Positions 36,416 to 46,101 are shown, counted from the first letter of the stretch. The stretch is DNA of 64,000 nucleotides from Pseudomonadota bacterium (GCA_021845805.1 JAJZVD010000009.1:1-64000), one strand, 5' to 3'. Notes: generated from the letters alone by a model not told the origin. A program made the numbers and translations.

Positions 36416-37232
36416 TCTGGGCGTCTCCGGTCTCTATGCGTTCGGGATGCGAGAAAAGGGTAAAGCCCCCGTCACGGACAAGGGCGGCAACGGTCAACCC
36501 GGCCTCGTCGGCCAGGCGCAGGGCGTGGGCGGTGGGGGCCGAGGCCGCGATCAGGATCGGCGCCCCCGCGGCGGCGGTCTTCTGCACCATTTCCACCGAC
36601 ACACGGCTGGTCAGCACCACGGCGCCGGTGGCGGCGTCGATCCCGGCACGGGCCAGCGCGCCGATCAGCTTGTCGAGCGCGTTGTGCCGCCCCACATCCT
36701 CGCGCGCCATCACCAGCCCCTGGCCGGGTTGCCACAACCCCGCGGCATGCACCGCGCGGGTCTGGTCGTGCAGCGGTTGGGCGGCGCGCAGGGCGGCGTC
36801 GGCGGCCAGAACATCGGCCGCCGTCAGGCGCAGCGCGGTGTCGGGCAGCGGCGCGATCGGGTGCAGCGCCTCGGCGAGGCTGTCGATCCCGCAGAGGCCG
36901 CAGCCGACCGGCCCCGCCATCGCGCGGCGGCGGGCGGCGACGGCCTCGGCGCGGGCCTCGGACAGCCAGATCCGGGCCTCGATCCCGCCCTTGCCATGGT
37001 CCAGCACCTCCAGCCGCTCGATCTCGGCGGGGCTGGCGATGACGTGTTCCGACAGCGAGAAGCCCAGCGCGAAATCCTCGAGGTCGTCCGGCGTCGCCAT
37101 CATCACGGCCTGGGTGGAGCCGTTGTAGACGATGGCGACCGGCGTTTCCTCGGGCAGGGCGCGCAGCGTAGCATGCGCACCGCCCGGACGGACGGTGAGC
37201 GCGGAAACACTGCGGGCCCGGTCGGCGTTCAT
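36405..37232 (-). CDS. fdhD: Formate dehydrogenase accessory sulfurtransferase FdhD
   Basis: A 275-residue chaperone that binds the bis-MGD cofactor and transfers sulfur to it before insertion into FdsA. The C-x2-C pair is C111 and C114 in VGCGLCGIDSL. DVGRHNALDKLIG and VLTSRVSVEMVQKTA are conserved in the family. In R. capsulatus the gene at this place is called fdsC. Its start overlaps the fdsA stop as ATGA. Confidence 0.95.
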   Translation of the reverse strand: MNADRARSVSALTVRPGGAHATLRALPEETPVAIVYNGSTQAVMMATPDDLEDFALGFSLSEHVIASPAEIERLEVLDHGKGGIEARIWLSEARAEAVAARRRAMAGPVGCGLCGIDSLAEALHPIAPLPDTALRLTAADVLAADAALRAAQPLHDQTRAVHAAGLWQPGQGLVMAREDVGRHNALDKLIGALARAGIDAATGAVVLTSRVSVEMVQKTAAAGAPILIAASAPTAHALRLADEAGLTVAALVRDGGFTLFSHPERIETGDAQNVA

Positions 37233-40108
37233 TCGGCCGCCGGAAGGATGCGGCGCGACTGTTCGGCCTGGGCCGTGTAATCCACCTGCCAGTCGCTCGG
37301 CCCGTTGGAGGGCGAGACCTGCACCGCCGTCACCTTGTATTCCGGGCAGTTGGTGGCCCAGTCCGAGAAGTCGGTGGTGATGACATTGGCCTGGGTCGTG
37401 GGGTGGTGGAAGGTCGTGTAGACCACGCCGGGCGACACCCGGTCGGTGATGGTGGCGCGCAGCGTGGTTTCCCCCGCCCGGCTGGCCAGCCGTACCCAGT
37501 CGCCTTCCTTCACCCCGCGCACCTCGGCGTCATGGGGATGGATCTCCAGCAGGTCCTCGGGGTGCCAGGCGGTATTCGCGGTCCGCCGGGTCTGGGCACC
37601 CACGTTGTATTGCGACAGGATCCGCCCCGTGGTCAGCAACAGCGGGAACCGCGGGCCGGTGCGTTCATCGGTGGCCACATATTCGGTGTTGATGAACTTG
37701 CCCCTGCCGCGCACGAAGCCGTCGACATGCATCAGCGGCGTACCTTCCGGCGCCTTTTCGTTGCAGGGCCACTGGACAGAGCCCAGTTCCTCGAGCTTCT
37801 CGTAGGTGACGCCCGCGAAGCTGGGCGTGGTGGCGGAGATTTCCGCCATGATCTGCGCCGGGTGGGTATAGGCCCAATCCGCGCCCATCGCATTGGCCAG
37901 CATCTGGGTCACTTCCCAGTCGGCATAGCCGTTCTTCGGCGCCATCACGCGGCGCACCATGTTGATGCGGCGCTCGGCATTGGTGAAGGTGCCGTCCTTT
38001 TCCAGGAAGGTCGAGCCGGGCAGGAACACATGGGCGTAGTTCGCCGTCTCGTTCAGGAAGAGGTCGTGGACGATGACGCAATCCATCGCCTTCAGGCCGG
38101 CCGCGACGTGGTGGGTGTCGGGGTCGGATTGCAGGATGTCCTCGCCCTGGATGTAGATGCCGCGGAAGGTCCCCTCGACCGCCGCATCCAGCATGTTGGG
38201 GATGCGCAGCCCCGGCTCGGGCGAGATTTCCACGCCCCAGAGCTTTTCGAAGATGTCGCGCACCTCGGGGTTCTTCACATGGCGGTAGCCCGGCAGTTCG
38301 TGCGGGAAGCTGCCCATGTCGCAGGAGCCCTGCACGTTGTTCTGCCCGCGCAGCGGGTTCACCCCCACGCCGGGACGGCCGATGTTGCCGGTGAGCATCG
38401 CAAGGTTGGCGATGCCGATGACGGTGGTAGAGCCCTGGCTGTGTTCGGTCACGCCCAGCCCGTAGTAGATCGCGCCATTGCCGCCGGTGGCGAAAAGCCG
38501 CGCCGCGGCGCGCAGTTCGGCCGCGGGCACGCCCGTGTGCGCCTCGGTCGCCTCGGGCGAGTGGCGGGGGTCGGAGACGAACTCGGCGTAATGCTGGTAT
38601 TCATCCCAGTCGCAGCGGTCGCGGATGAAGGCTTCGTCGATCAGCCCTTCGGTCACGATCACATGGGCCAGCGCGGTGACCACGGCGACGTTCGTGCCGG
38701 GCTTCAGCGCCAGGTGATGCGAGGCCCGGATATGGGCGGATTTCACCAGGTCGGTCCGGCGGGGGTCGATCACGATCAGCTTGGCGCCCTTGCGCAGCCG
38801 CTTCTTCAGGCGGCTGGCGAAGACCGGGTGGCCATCGGTCGGGTTGGCGCCGATCACGATCACCACATCGGTATGTTCGACCGAGTCGAAATCCTGCGTG
38901 CCGGCCGAGGTGCCGAAGGCCTGCCCCAGGCCGTAGCCGGTGGGCGAATGGCAGACGCGGGCGCAGGTGTCGGTGTTGTTGTTGCCGAAGACGGCGCGCG
39001 CCAGCTTCTGCACCAGATAGGTTTCCTCGTTCGTGCAGCGCGACGAGGTGATGACACCGATCGAGTCGCGCCCGTGCTGGGCCTGGATCGCGCGCAGGCG
39101 GCTGGCGGCGAAGCCGAGCGCCTCGTCCCAGGTCACTTCCTTCCACGGGTCTTCCACCCGGTCGCGGATCATCGGCTTCAGGACGCGGTCCTGATGCTGG
39201 GCGTAGCCCCAGGCAAAGCGGCCCTTGACGCAGGAATGACCACGGTTGGCCTTGCCGTTCTTGTAGGGCACCATCCGCACCAGTTCGTCGCCGCGCAGTT
39301 CGGCCTTGAACGAACAGCCCACGCCGCAATAGGCGCAGGTGGTCACCACCGAGCGTTCCGGCGTGCCGATCTCGATCACCGACTTCTCGATCAGGGTCGC
39401 GGTCGGGCAGGCCTGCACGCAGGCGCCGCAAGAGACGCATTCCGAGCCCAGGAAGTTGTCCGCCGCCATCCCGGCCGACACGCGGCTATCCCAGCCGCGG
39501 CCCTGGATGGTCAGCGCGAAGGTGCCCTGCACCTCTTCGCAGGCGCGCACGCAGCGGTTGCAGACGATGCACTTGGACGGGTCGTAGCTGAAATAGGGGT
39601 TCGAATCGTCCTTGGGCAGCCACTGGGGATTGGCCTCGCCGCTGGTATCCTTGGCGCGGAAGTGGGTGTCCACCGCGTCATAGCGCACATCGCGCAGTCC
39701 CACCGCGCCGGCCATGTCCTGCAGCTCGCAATCGCCGTTGGCGGCACAGGTCAGGCAATCGAGCGGGTGGTCAGAGATGTAAAGCTCCATCACACCCTTG
39801 CGCAGCTGCTTCAGCTTGCCGGTCTGGGTGTGCACGACCATGCCCGGGGCAACCGGGGTGGTGCAGGACGCGGGCGTGCCCGCGCGACCCTCGATCTCGA
39901 CCAGGCACAGACGGCAGGAGCCGAACGCCTCGAGGCTGTCGGTGGCGCAAAGCTTCGGCACGGTGATCCCGGCCTCCTTCGCGGCCCGCATCACCGAGGT
40001 GCCCGCGGGCACGGTGACGGCGAAGCCATCGATGGTCAGCGTGACCTGTTCCTTGGCGCGCGCGGCGGGGGTGCCGTAATCGGCATCGGGAATGATGAAG
40101 TCTTTCAT
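37229..40108 (-). CDS. fdsA: NAD-dependent formate dehydrogenase, catalytic alpha subunit
   Basis: A 959-residue molybdoenzyme that oxidises formate to CO2. The N-terminal part (about 20-245) carries a [2Fe-2S] ferredoxin domain (C54, C65, C68, C82), further Fe-S ligands (including C118, C121 and C127) and two [4Fe-4S] clusters (C180-C190, C224-C234). A cluster close to the cofactor uses CAYCGVGC at 258-265. The Mo ligand is C386 with H387 (RVCHSPTG), identical in number to R. capsulatus FdsA. ATGA overlaps join it to fdsB and fdhD. Confidence 0.97.
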   Translation of the reverse strand: MKDFIIPDADYGTPAARAKEQVTLTIDGFAVTVPAGTSVMRAAKEAGITVPKLCATDSLEAFGSCRLCLVEIEGRAGTPASCTTPVAPGMVVHTQTGKLKQLRKGVMELYISDHPLDCLTCAANGDCELQDMAGAVGLRDVRYDAVDTHFRAKDTSGEANPQWLPKDDSNPYFSYDPSKCIVCNRCVRACEEVQGTFALTIQGRGWDSRVSAGMAADNFLGSECVSCGACVQACPTATLIEKSVIEIGTPERSVVTTCAYCGVGCSFKAELRGDELVRMVPYKNGKANRGHSCVKGRFAWGYAQHQDRVLKPMIRDRVEDPWKEVTWDEALGFAASRLRAIQAQHGRDSIGVITSSRCTNEETYLVQKLARAVFGNNNTDTCARVCHSPTGYGLGQAFGTSAGTQDFDSVEHTDVVIVIGANPTDGHPVFASRLKKRLRKGAKLIVIDPRRTDLVKSAHIRASHHLALKPGTNVAVVTALAHVIVTEGLIDEAFIRDRCDWDEYQHYAEFVSDPRHSPEATEAHTGVPAAELRAAARLFATGGNGAIYYGLGVTEHSQGSTTVIGIANLAMLTGNIGRPGVGVNPLRGQNNVQGSCDMGSFPHELPGYRHVKNPEVRDIFEKLWGVEISPEPGLRIPNMLDAAVEGTFRGIYIQGEDILQSDPDTHHVAAGLKAMDCVIVHDLFLNETANYAHVFLPGSTFLEKDGTFTNAERRINMVRRVMAPKNGYADWEVTQMLANAMGADWAYTHPAQIMAEISATTPSFAGVTYEKLEELGSVQWPCNEKAPEGTPLMHVDGFVRGRGKFINTEYVATDERTGPRFPLLLTTGRILSQYNVGAQTRRTANTAWHPEDLLEIHPHDAEVRGVKEGDWVRLASRAGETTLRATITDRVSPGVVYTTFHHPTTQANVITTDFSDWATNCPEYKVTAVQVSPSNGPSDWQVDYTAQAEQSRRILPAAE

Positions 40109-41637
40109 TCGGCGGCCTCCTGATGGGCGGCGTGGAAATCTTCGGGGAAGTGGGTCAGCGCGCTCATCACCGGGTATGGCGTGAAGCCGCCAAGGGCGCA
40201 GAGCGAGCCGAACTTCATGGTGTTGCACAGGTCGGTCAGCACCGGGATGGCCGAGGCGTCGCCGCGGCCGATGCGGTCCACCGTCTCCATCCCGCGCACC
40301 GCGCCGATCCGGCAGGGGGTGCATTTGCCGCAGCTTTCGATGGCGCAGAACTCCATCGCAAAGCGGGCCATCTTCAGCATGTCGGCGCTGTCGTCGAACA
40401 CGGTCAGGCCCGCGTGGCCGATCAGGCCCTCTTTGCCGGCGAATTCCTCGTAGCCGAAGGGGGTGTCGAACAGCGCGCGGGGGAAATAGGCCCCCAGCGG
40501 CCCGCCCACCTGCACCGCCTTGACCGGGCGGCCAGACCGGGTGCCGCCGGCGATGTCGTCGACGATCCGGCCCAGCGTCAGGCCGAAGGCGGTTTCGTAG
40601 AGCCCGCCGAATTTCACGTTGCCCGCGATCTGCAACGGGATGGTCCCGCGCGACCGGCCAAGGCCGAAATCCTTGTAGAAGGCCGCGCCGCGTTCGAAGA
40701 TCACCGGCACGGTGGCCAGCGAGATCACGTTGTTCACCACGGTCGGGCGGCCCAGAAAGCCTTCCAGCGCAGGCAGCGGTGGCTTGGCGCGCACCACGCC
40801 GCGCTTGCCTTCCAGGCTGTTCAGCAGGCTGGTTTCCTCGCCGCAGACATAGGCCCCGGCGCCGGTGCGGATCCACATGTCGAACGCCCGGCCAGAGCCA
40901 AGGACGTTGTCGCCCAGCAGCCCCGCGGCCCGCGCGATCGTCACCGCCTCTTCCATCACGGCGATGGCGTCGGGGTATTCGCTGCGGATGTAGACATAGC
41001 CTCGGGTCGCCCCCGTGCCGATCCCGGCGATCGCCATCCCCTCGATCAGGGTGAAGGGATCGCCCTCCATCAGCATCCGGTCGGCGAAGGTCGCACTGTC
41101 GCCTTCGTCCGCGTTGCAGACGATGTATTTCTGCGCCGCCTTGGCCTTGGCCACGGTGTCCCACTTGATGCCGGTGGGAAAGCCCGCGCCACCGCGGCCG
41201 CGCAGCCCGCTGTCCTTCACCTCGGCCACGATCTGTTCAGAGGTCATGCCCAGCGCGCGGCGCAACCCCGTCAGGCCGCCATGCGCCTCGTAATCGGCCA
41301 GCGACAGCGGGTCGATCACGCCCACACGGGCGAAGGTCAGCCGGGTCTGGCCTGCCAGGAACGGGATCGCCTCGGTCAGGCCCAGCGCAAGCGGGTGATC
41401 CCCGAAGTTCGCGGCGAAAAGGCCGGGCACGTCGGCGGCGCAGACCGGGCCAAACGCCTTGCGGCCCTCGGGCGTCTCGACTTCCAGCAGCGGTTCCAGA
41501 AACACCATGCCACGGCTGCCGTTGCGCACCAGCGTCACGTCAAGGCCGCGGGCGCGCGCCTCGGCCAGAACGGCGGCGGCGACGCCTTCGGCACCCAGCG
41601 CCTTGGCGGCGGCATCGCGGGGAACGTAGATCTTCAT
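40105..41637 (-). CDS. fdsB: NAD-dependent formate dehydrogenase, beta subunit (NAD/FMN)
   Basis: A 510-residue NuoF-like subunit that passes electrons from FdsA through FMN to NAD+. GLRGRGGAGFPTGIKW is the FMN/NAD loop. NADEGDSATFADRMLMEGDP is the flavin-site segment. ESCGKCTPCRIG binds a [4Fe-4S] cluster, with the fourth Cys in TDLCNTMKFGSLC. The first 110 residues resemble a thioredoxin-like domain. The start overlaps the fdsG stop as ATGA. Confidence 0.96.
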   Translation of the reverse strand: MKIYVPRDAAAKALGAEGVAAAVLAEARARGLDVTLVRNGSRGMVFLEPLLEVETPEGRKAFGPVCAADVPGLFAANFGDHPLALGLTEAIPFLAGQTRLTFARVGVIDPLSLADYEAHGGLTGLRRALGMTSEQIVAEVKDSGLRGRGGAGFPTGIKWDTVAKAKAAQKYIVCNADEGDSATFADRMLMEGDPFTLIEGMAIAGIGTGATRGYVYIRSEYPDAIAVMEEAVTIARAAGLLGDNVLGSGRAFDMWIRTGAGAYVCGEETSLLNSLEGKRGVVRAKPPLPALEGFLGRPTVVNNVISLATVPVIFERGAAFYKDFGLGRSRGTIPLQIAGNVKFGGLYETAFGLTLGRIVDDIAGGTRSGRPVKAVQVGGPLGAYFPRALFDTPFGYEEFAGKEGLIGHAGLTVFDDSADMLKMARFAMEFCAIESCGKCTPCRIGAVRGMETVDRIGRGDASAIPVLTDLCNTMKFGSLCALGGFTPYPVMSALTHFPEDFHAAHQEAAE

Positions 41638-42101
41638 GCGCCGAACTCCGACAGGATGGCATCCAGCTTCGCCGCGTCGAGACGGCCGACAACCTCGCCA
41701 TCGACCAGCGCGGCGGGGCCGCAGGCGCACAGGCCAAGACAGAACACCTGCTCCAGCGTCACGCCCTTGGCGGTGCCGTGGAACGCGGTTCCCAGTCGGG
41801 CCTGCGCATGCACGGCCAGCGCATCGGCGCCCTGCGCCTGGCAGGCCTCGGCCCGGCACAGTTTCACCACATGGCGCCCGGCGGGTTCGCTGCGGAAATC
41901 ATGGTAGAACGACATCACGCCATGCACTTCGGCGCGCGACAGGTTCAGACCCTCAGCGATCCGGGGCAGCGCCTCCTGCGGGACATAACCGAACGCCGCC
42001 TGCACGGCATGAAGGATGGGAAGCAGCGGCCCTTCAAGCGTGGCAAGATCTGCCACGATGTCATCGGTGCGCTGCGCAACCGCCGTTGCGTTCGCTGTCA
42101 T
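41634..42101 (-). CDS. fdsG: NAD-dependent formate dehydrogenase, gamma subunit
   Basis: A 155-residue NuoE-like subunit with one [2Fe-2S] cluster. Ligands lie in LCRAEACQAQGA and VFCLGLCACGP. HGVMSFYHDFRSEPAGRHVV is typical. GGAGG lies five bases before the ATG. It is the first structural gene of fdsGBA-fdhD-fdsD. A LysR-type box is 77 bases upstream. Confidence 0.96.
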   Translation of the reverse strand: MTANATAVAQRTDDIVADLATLEGPLLPILHAVQAAFGYVPQEALPRIAEGLNLSRAEVHGVMSFYHDFRSEPAGRHVVKLCRAEACQAQGADALAVHAQARLGTAFHGTAKGVTLEQVFCLGLCACGPAALVDGEVVGRLDAAKLDAILSEFGA

Positions 42102-42177
42102 TGGGTCCTCCGGTCTGGCGCCTGCGCGAAAATGCGCAGGTATGCCCGGTGATTCAATATCGCATTCTCGTTGGCCG

Positions 42178-42192
42178 ATAGAGAGCGTCTAT
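42178..42192. promoter_or_regulatory. LysR-type box upstream of fdsG
   Basis: ATAGAGAGCGTCTAT is a perfect inverted repeat, ATAGA-N5-TCTAT, and contains the T-N11-A spacing of LysR-type sites. It lies between the LysR gene (stop 9 bases away) and fdsG (77 bases away), where an FdsR-like activator would bind. Confidence 0.65.
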
Positions 42193-42200
42193 CAAGCCGC

Positions 42201-43085
42201 TCATCCTTCGGATATGGCCTGCGCTTCGTCCAGAAGCGCAGCCAAAACCGGCGTGTGAGGTTCCCGATGCGGCGCGATCAGGCCGACCGAGTGATCCACC
42301 GCCGGTTCGCGGATCGGAATGATGCGCAGTTTCTTGCCCCGCACATGAAATTCGGCCAGCTTCGTCGGCAGAATGGTGGCCCAGCGCCCGCTGACCACAT
42401 GCGCCAGGATCACCACGGTCGAATTCGATTCGACCGTGGGCCCCACCCGCACACCGGCCGCGGCCAGGTTTTCGTCGATGATCCGCCGATTCTGCATGTC
42501 GGGGGTCAGCAGGCACAGCGGCGATACCCCCACCTCGGCCCAGCCGACATCCAGCCGTTCGAACAGGATGTGGCCGGGCGCGCAGACCAGCGTGTAGCGT
42601 TCGCGGTACATCGGAACGCTGGTGACCCGGCCCAGCGGCTCGTTGTCAAGGTAGGTCACGCCCGCGTCGATCTCGAGGTTCTCCAGCATCTTCAGGATCT
42701 CGATCGAGGTGCGCGAATAGATGGTGAAGGACACGTTCGGGTGCCGCTTCGCGAAGGCCATCGTCAGTTGCGAGGCGACCGTCAGCGCGGTGGGGATGAC
42801 GCCAAGCCGGATGCGCCCCGCCAGGCCGACGCGGGCGGCGCGCATCTCTTCCTTCATCGTGCGGGTGTCCGACACGATCTTGCGTGCCCAGTCCAGCACG
42901 CGCGCGCCCTCGGGCGTCAGCCCGCCGAAGCGCGAGCCGCGCCAGACCAGTTGAACGCCCAGTTGCTCTTCAAGCTGGCGGATGCCGACCGACAGCGTGG
43001 GCTGGGTGACACCGCAGGCCTCGGCCGCGCGGCCGAAGTGCTGTTCGCGGGCCAGCGCAAGGAACATTTCCAACTTGTCGATCAT
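42201..43085 (-). CDS. fdsR: LysR family regulator of the fds operon (FdsR-like)
   Basis: A 294-residue regulator. The helix-turn-helix is at 1-60 (MIDKLEMFLALAREQHFGRAAEACGVTQPTLSVGIRQLEEQLG). The effector domain starts near 90. The sequence resembles the fds-linked LysR proteins known from Cupriavidus, where FdsR responds to formate. Here it lies upstream of fdsG on the same strand rather than divergent. The gene symbol is an inference from context. Confidence 0.8.
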   Translation of the reverse strand: MIDKLEMFLALAREQHFGRAAEACGVTQPTLSVGIRQLEEQLGVQLVWRGSRFGGLTPEGARVLDWARKIVSDTRTMKEEMRAARVGLAGRIRLGVIPTALTVASQLTMAFAKRHPNVSFTIYSRTSIEILKMLENLEIDAGVTYLDNEPLGRVTSVPMYRERYTLVCAPGHILFERLDVGWAEVGVSPLCLLTPDMQNRRIIDENLAAAGVRVGPTVESNSTVVILAHVVSGRWATILPTKLAEFHVRGKKLRIIPIREPAVDHSVGLIAPHREPHTPVLAALLDEAQAISEG

Positions 43086-43239
43086 GGTGCCTCCGGGGCG
43101 GATGGTAGCGGGGCGAGCGGGCGGGGGAAAGACGGCCGCGCGGCCCCGCCACGGTCTGCCAGGGGCGGCGCGCGGCCGTCCGGCGGCCCCTTGCCCCTGC
43201 CGCGGGCCTTCGCCACAGTGCCGCCCGGGGAGGAACGGG

Positions 43240-44448
43240 ATGCGCGCTGGGATCGTCTTTCTGGTGCTGGCCTACATGCTGAGCCAGTTCTATCGGGCCT
43301 GCCTTGCGGTGCTGTCGCCGGTGCTGGCCCATGACATCGGCGCCACGCCGGAAACGCTCGCCCATGCCTCGGGGCTGTGGTTCCTGGCCTTCGCGCTGGC
43401 GCAGGTGCCGGTGGGCTGGTCGCTGGACCGGATCGGGCCCCGGCTGACGGCGGCGCTGCCGCTGGGCCTGTGCGGCGGCAGCGGCGCGCTGGTCTTCGCG
43501 CTGGCCCAGGGGCCGGAGGCGATTGCCCTCGCCATGATCCTGATCGGGATCGGCTGCGCCCCGGTGATGGTGGCGGCCTATTACATCTTTGCCCGCGCCT
43601 ATCCGCCCGCGCTGTTCGGCACGCTGGCGGGCGCGATGCTGGGCTTCGGCTCGCTTGGCAACATGGCCAGCACGCTGCCGCTGGCCTGGGCGGCGGCGGC
43701 CTTCGGGTGGCGTGCCACGCTGGCTGCCGCGGCGGTGCTGACGGTGGGGGTGGCGCTGGCGCTGACGCGCTTTGTGCGCGACCCCGAGCGGGTGGCCGCC
43801 CATGGCCCGCGCGGCACCTGGGGGCAGCTTCTGCGCGACCGCAGGCTGTGGCTGGTGGCGCCGATGATGGTGGCAGGCTATGCCCCCGCGGCCGATGTGA
43901 ACGGGCTTTGGGTCGGGCCTTACATGGCGGGGGTCTACGGGCTTGACGCCGCCGGGATCGGGCGCACCAGCCTGACGATGGGGATCGCGATCGCGGCGGG
44001 CAGCTTCGTTTACGGCAGTCTTGACCGGATCGTGGGCTCGCGCAAATGGGGCATCTTCGGCGGCAACGTGCTGGCGCTGGCGGTGCTGGTCTGCCTTGGG
44101 CTGGCGCCCGAGGCGGGGCGCTGGACGGCAACGTTGCTGATCGCGGCGCTGGGGTTCACCGGCGCGGCCTATCCGGCGGTGATGGCGCATGGGCGGCTGT
44201 TCCTGCCGCCGCAATTGCTGGGGCGTGGCGTGGCCTTGCTGACCATGGTGGGGATCGGCGGCACCGGGCTGATGCAGGTGGTGACCGGCTCGATCCATTC
44301 CGCGGTGACCGGCACGCCCGCCAGCGCCCCCTTTTCGGCGATCTTCCTGTTCTTCGCCGGGCTTCTGGCCGCGGTGCTGGCGCTTTACGCCTTCAGCCCG
44401 GCGCGGGCCGACCACGGCCCGGTGGACAAGCCCGCCCCCCGCGGCTAG
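43240..44448 (+). CDS. MFS transporter
   Basis: A 402-residue inner-membrane protein with 12 hydrophobic segments. It begins MRAGIVFLVLAYMLSQFYRACLAVLSPVL. The loop 2-3 motif GWSLDRIGPRLTAALPLG is the MFS signature. Nitrate/nitrite- or cyanate-type transporters look broadly similar, but the substrate is open. GGGGAGGA lies six bases before ATG 43240. It is divergent from the fds LysR gene (154-base gap); a role in formate or related anion transport is possible but unproven. Confidence 0.85.
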   Translation: MRAGIVFLVLAYMLSQFYRACLAVLSPVLAHDIGATPETLAHASGLWFLAFALAQVPVGWSLDRIGPRLTAALPLGLCGGSGALVFALAQGPEAIALAMILIGIGCAPVMVAAYYIFARAYPPALFGTLAGAMLGFGSLGNMASTLPLAWAAAAFGWRATLAAAAVLTVGVALALTRFVRDPERVAAHGPRGTWGQLLRDRRLWLVAPMMVAGYAPAADVNGLWVGPYMAGVYGLDAAGIGRTSLTMGIAIAAGSFVYGSLDRIVGSRKWGIFGGNVLALAVLVCLGLAPEAGRWTATLLIAALGFTGAAYPAVMAHGRLFLPPQLLGRGVALLTMVGIGGTGLMQVVTGSIHSAVTGTPASAPFSAIFLFFAGLLAAVLALYAFSPARADHGPVDKPAPRG

Positions 44449-44495
44449 GCAGGACCGGTCCCGCCGCGCCACGCCCAACGCCGCGCCCAGACTGG

Positions 44496-45551
44496 ATGGC
44501 CCCGATGACCTGGTCCGATATCGACGTGATCCTGCCGAACCTGAAGCGGCGGCTGTCGGGCGTCACCTCGACCGTGCTGCGGCTGGTGCCGGTGCAGGGG
44601 CGCCAGATCGGGCTTGCGGTGGTGGGCTGGCCCCTGCCGGGCATCGCGGTGCGCCCGCTGCGCCAGGCCTTCGTTGTGCCGCGCGACCGCTGGCGGGTCT
44701 GGCACGCGCGGCGCAACAACGAGATGGTGCTGGGCCTGATCCTGCGCCACGTCTTCCGCCGCAGGTTCCGGCTTCTGTTCACCTCGGCGGCGCAAAGGGT
44801 CCACACCGGCTTCACCAAGGCGCTGATCGCACGGCAGGATGCGGTGGTGGCCACCTCGGAAAAGGCGGCGCGCTATCTCGATCGCCCCGCGACGGTCATC
44901 ATGCACGGGGTGGATACCGACATCTTCACCCCCGCCGCCGACCGCGCCGCCCTGCGGGCCGAACTGGGGCTGCCCGTGGACGGCTGCATCATCGGCTGCT
45001 TCGGCCGGGTCCGGGCGCAGAAGGGGGTGGACCTGCTGGTGGACGCGGCGCTGGCGCTCTGCCCCGCGCGGCCCGACCTGCACATCGTCTTTTCCGGCCG
45101 GGTCGCAGCCAAGCACCGGGCGTTCCACGAGGCGCTGAAGGCGAAGATCGCGGCGGCGGGGCTGTCGGGGCGCATCACCTTCCGCGGCGAGGTGCCCTGG
45201 GCCGACCTGGTGTGCCTGCATCAGGCGTTGGACCTCTACGCCGCCCCCTCGCGCACCGAAGGGTTCGGCCTGACCCCGCTGGAGGCGATGGCCTGCGGGA
45301 CGCCAGTGGTGGCCTCGGACGCCGGGGCCTATGCCGAGATGGTGGAGCCCGGGCTTGGCACCATCGTGCCGCCCGGCGATGCGGCGGCGCTGACCGCGGC
45401 GCTGGCCGCGTGGGTGGATGACCCCGCCCGCCGCTCGGCGGCCCGCCCCGCCTGCCGCCAGCATGTGCTGGACCGCTTTGCCATCGCGCGCGAGGCCGAG
45501 GCGCTGATCGCGGTCTACCGGCAGATGCTGGCCGACCCGGCACGCGGCTGA
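44496..45551 (+). CDS. Glycosyltransferase family 4, LPS-core type (LpcC-like)
   Basis: A 351-residue GT-B enzyme. The N-terminal DIDVILPNLKRRLSGVTSTVLRLVPVQ is typical of the Rhizobiales/Rhodobacteraceae mannosyltransferase LpcC, which adds mannose to Kdo in the inner core. The donor site shows GCFGRVRAQKGVDLLVDA and the E-x7-E motif EGFGLTPLEAMACGTPVVASDAG. Either the ATG at 44496 or the one at 44505 could start it; no strong ribosome site marks either. It lies 47 bases after the MFS gene. Confidence 0.82.
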   Translation: MAPMTWSDIDVILPNLKRRLSGVTSTVLRLVPVQGRQIGLAVVGWPLPGIAVRPLRQAFVVPRDRWRVWHARRNNEMVLGLILRHVFRRRFRLLFTSAAQRVHTGFTKALIARQDAVVATSEKAARYLDRPATVIMHGVDTDIFTPAADRAALRAELGLPVDGCIIGCFGRVRAQKGVDLLVDAALALCPARPDLHIVFSGRVAAKHRAFHEALKAKIAAAGLSGRITFRGEVPWADLVCLHQALDLYAAPSRTEGFGLTPLEAMACGTPVVASDAGAYAEMVEPGLGTIVPPGDAAALTAALAAWVDDPARRSAARPACRQHVLDRFAIAREAEALIAVYRQMLADPARG

Positions 45552-45658
45552 CCCTCCGTCGGAGCCGATGACAATCCCGTGACCGCGACCCCCTGACGCC
45601 TTCCGGGGCACCACGGCGCTGCTAAGGTCGCACCCGTCCACCAACCCGGAGCCCCGCC

Positions 45659-46093
45659 GTGAAACAGATCGCCACCATCCTTGCCCTGTCCGTGGCGCTC
45701 GTCGGCGGGCTTGCGCTGGCGAAGGAGGGGGTGAAAGACCCCGGCGTGCGGGCGCGGATGGAGACGATGGACACGATGGCGATGAACCTGAAGCTCTTGT
45801 CGAACATGGCGACAGGCCGGATGGATTTCAGCGCGGGCGATGCCGCGACGGCCAAGGCGGCGGCACTGGCTGCGGCGAAGGCCATCCCCGACCGCTTCAA
45901 GCCGCACGACATGGACCCCGCCACCGACGCGCTGCCGGTGATCTGGACCCAGTGGGACGATTTCGCAAAGAAGGCGGACGCCGCGCGGATGGCGGTTGAA
46001 CTGATCGACACCGATACGCAGGACCAGCTCAAGCAATCGCTGGGTGCGGTGGGGCGGGCCTGTTCGGCCTGCCACACCACCTATCGCAGCTGA
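45659..46093 (+). CDS. Class II cytochrome c (c' or c-556 type)
   Basis: A 144-residue periplasmic haem protein. The signal peptide ends near ALA (residue 21). Four helices follow, and the haem site is at the C-terminus: C135, C138 and H139 (RACSACHTTYR), the class II arrangement. Met37 stands where low-spin c-556 proteins carry the sixth ligand, so a high-spin NO-binding c' is not assured. The start is GTG at 45659 with GGAG seven bases upstream. It is convergent with the inhibitor-like gene. Confidence 0.9.
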   Translation: MKQIATILALSVALVGGLALAKEGVKDPGVRARMETMDTMAMNLKLLSNMATGRMDFSAGDAATAKAAALAAAKAIPDRFKPHDMDPATDALPVIWTQWDDFAKKADAARMAVELIDTDTQDQLKQSLGAVGRACSACHTTYRS

Positions 46094-46101
46094 CCCCCGG
46101 C

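Noticed and set aside
38601-39440. 280-codon minus-strand frame inside fdsA in another phase
   Set aside because: It is Arg/Pro/Asp-rich with no domain, and fully inside the unmistakable fdsA reading frame.
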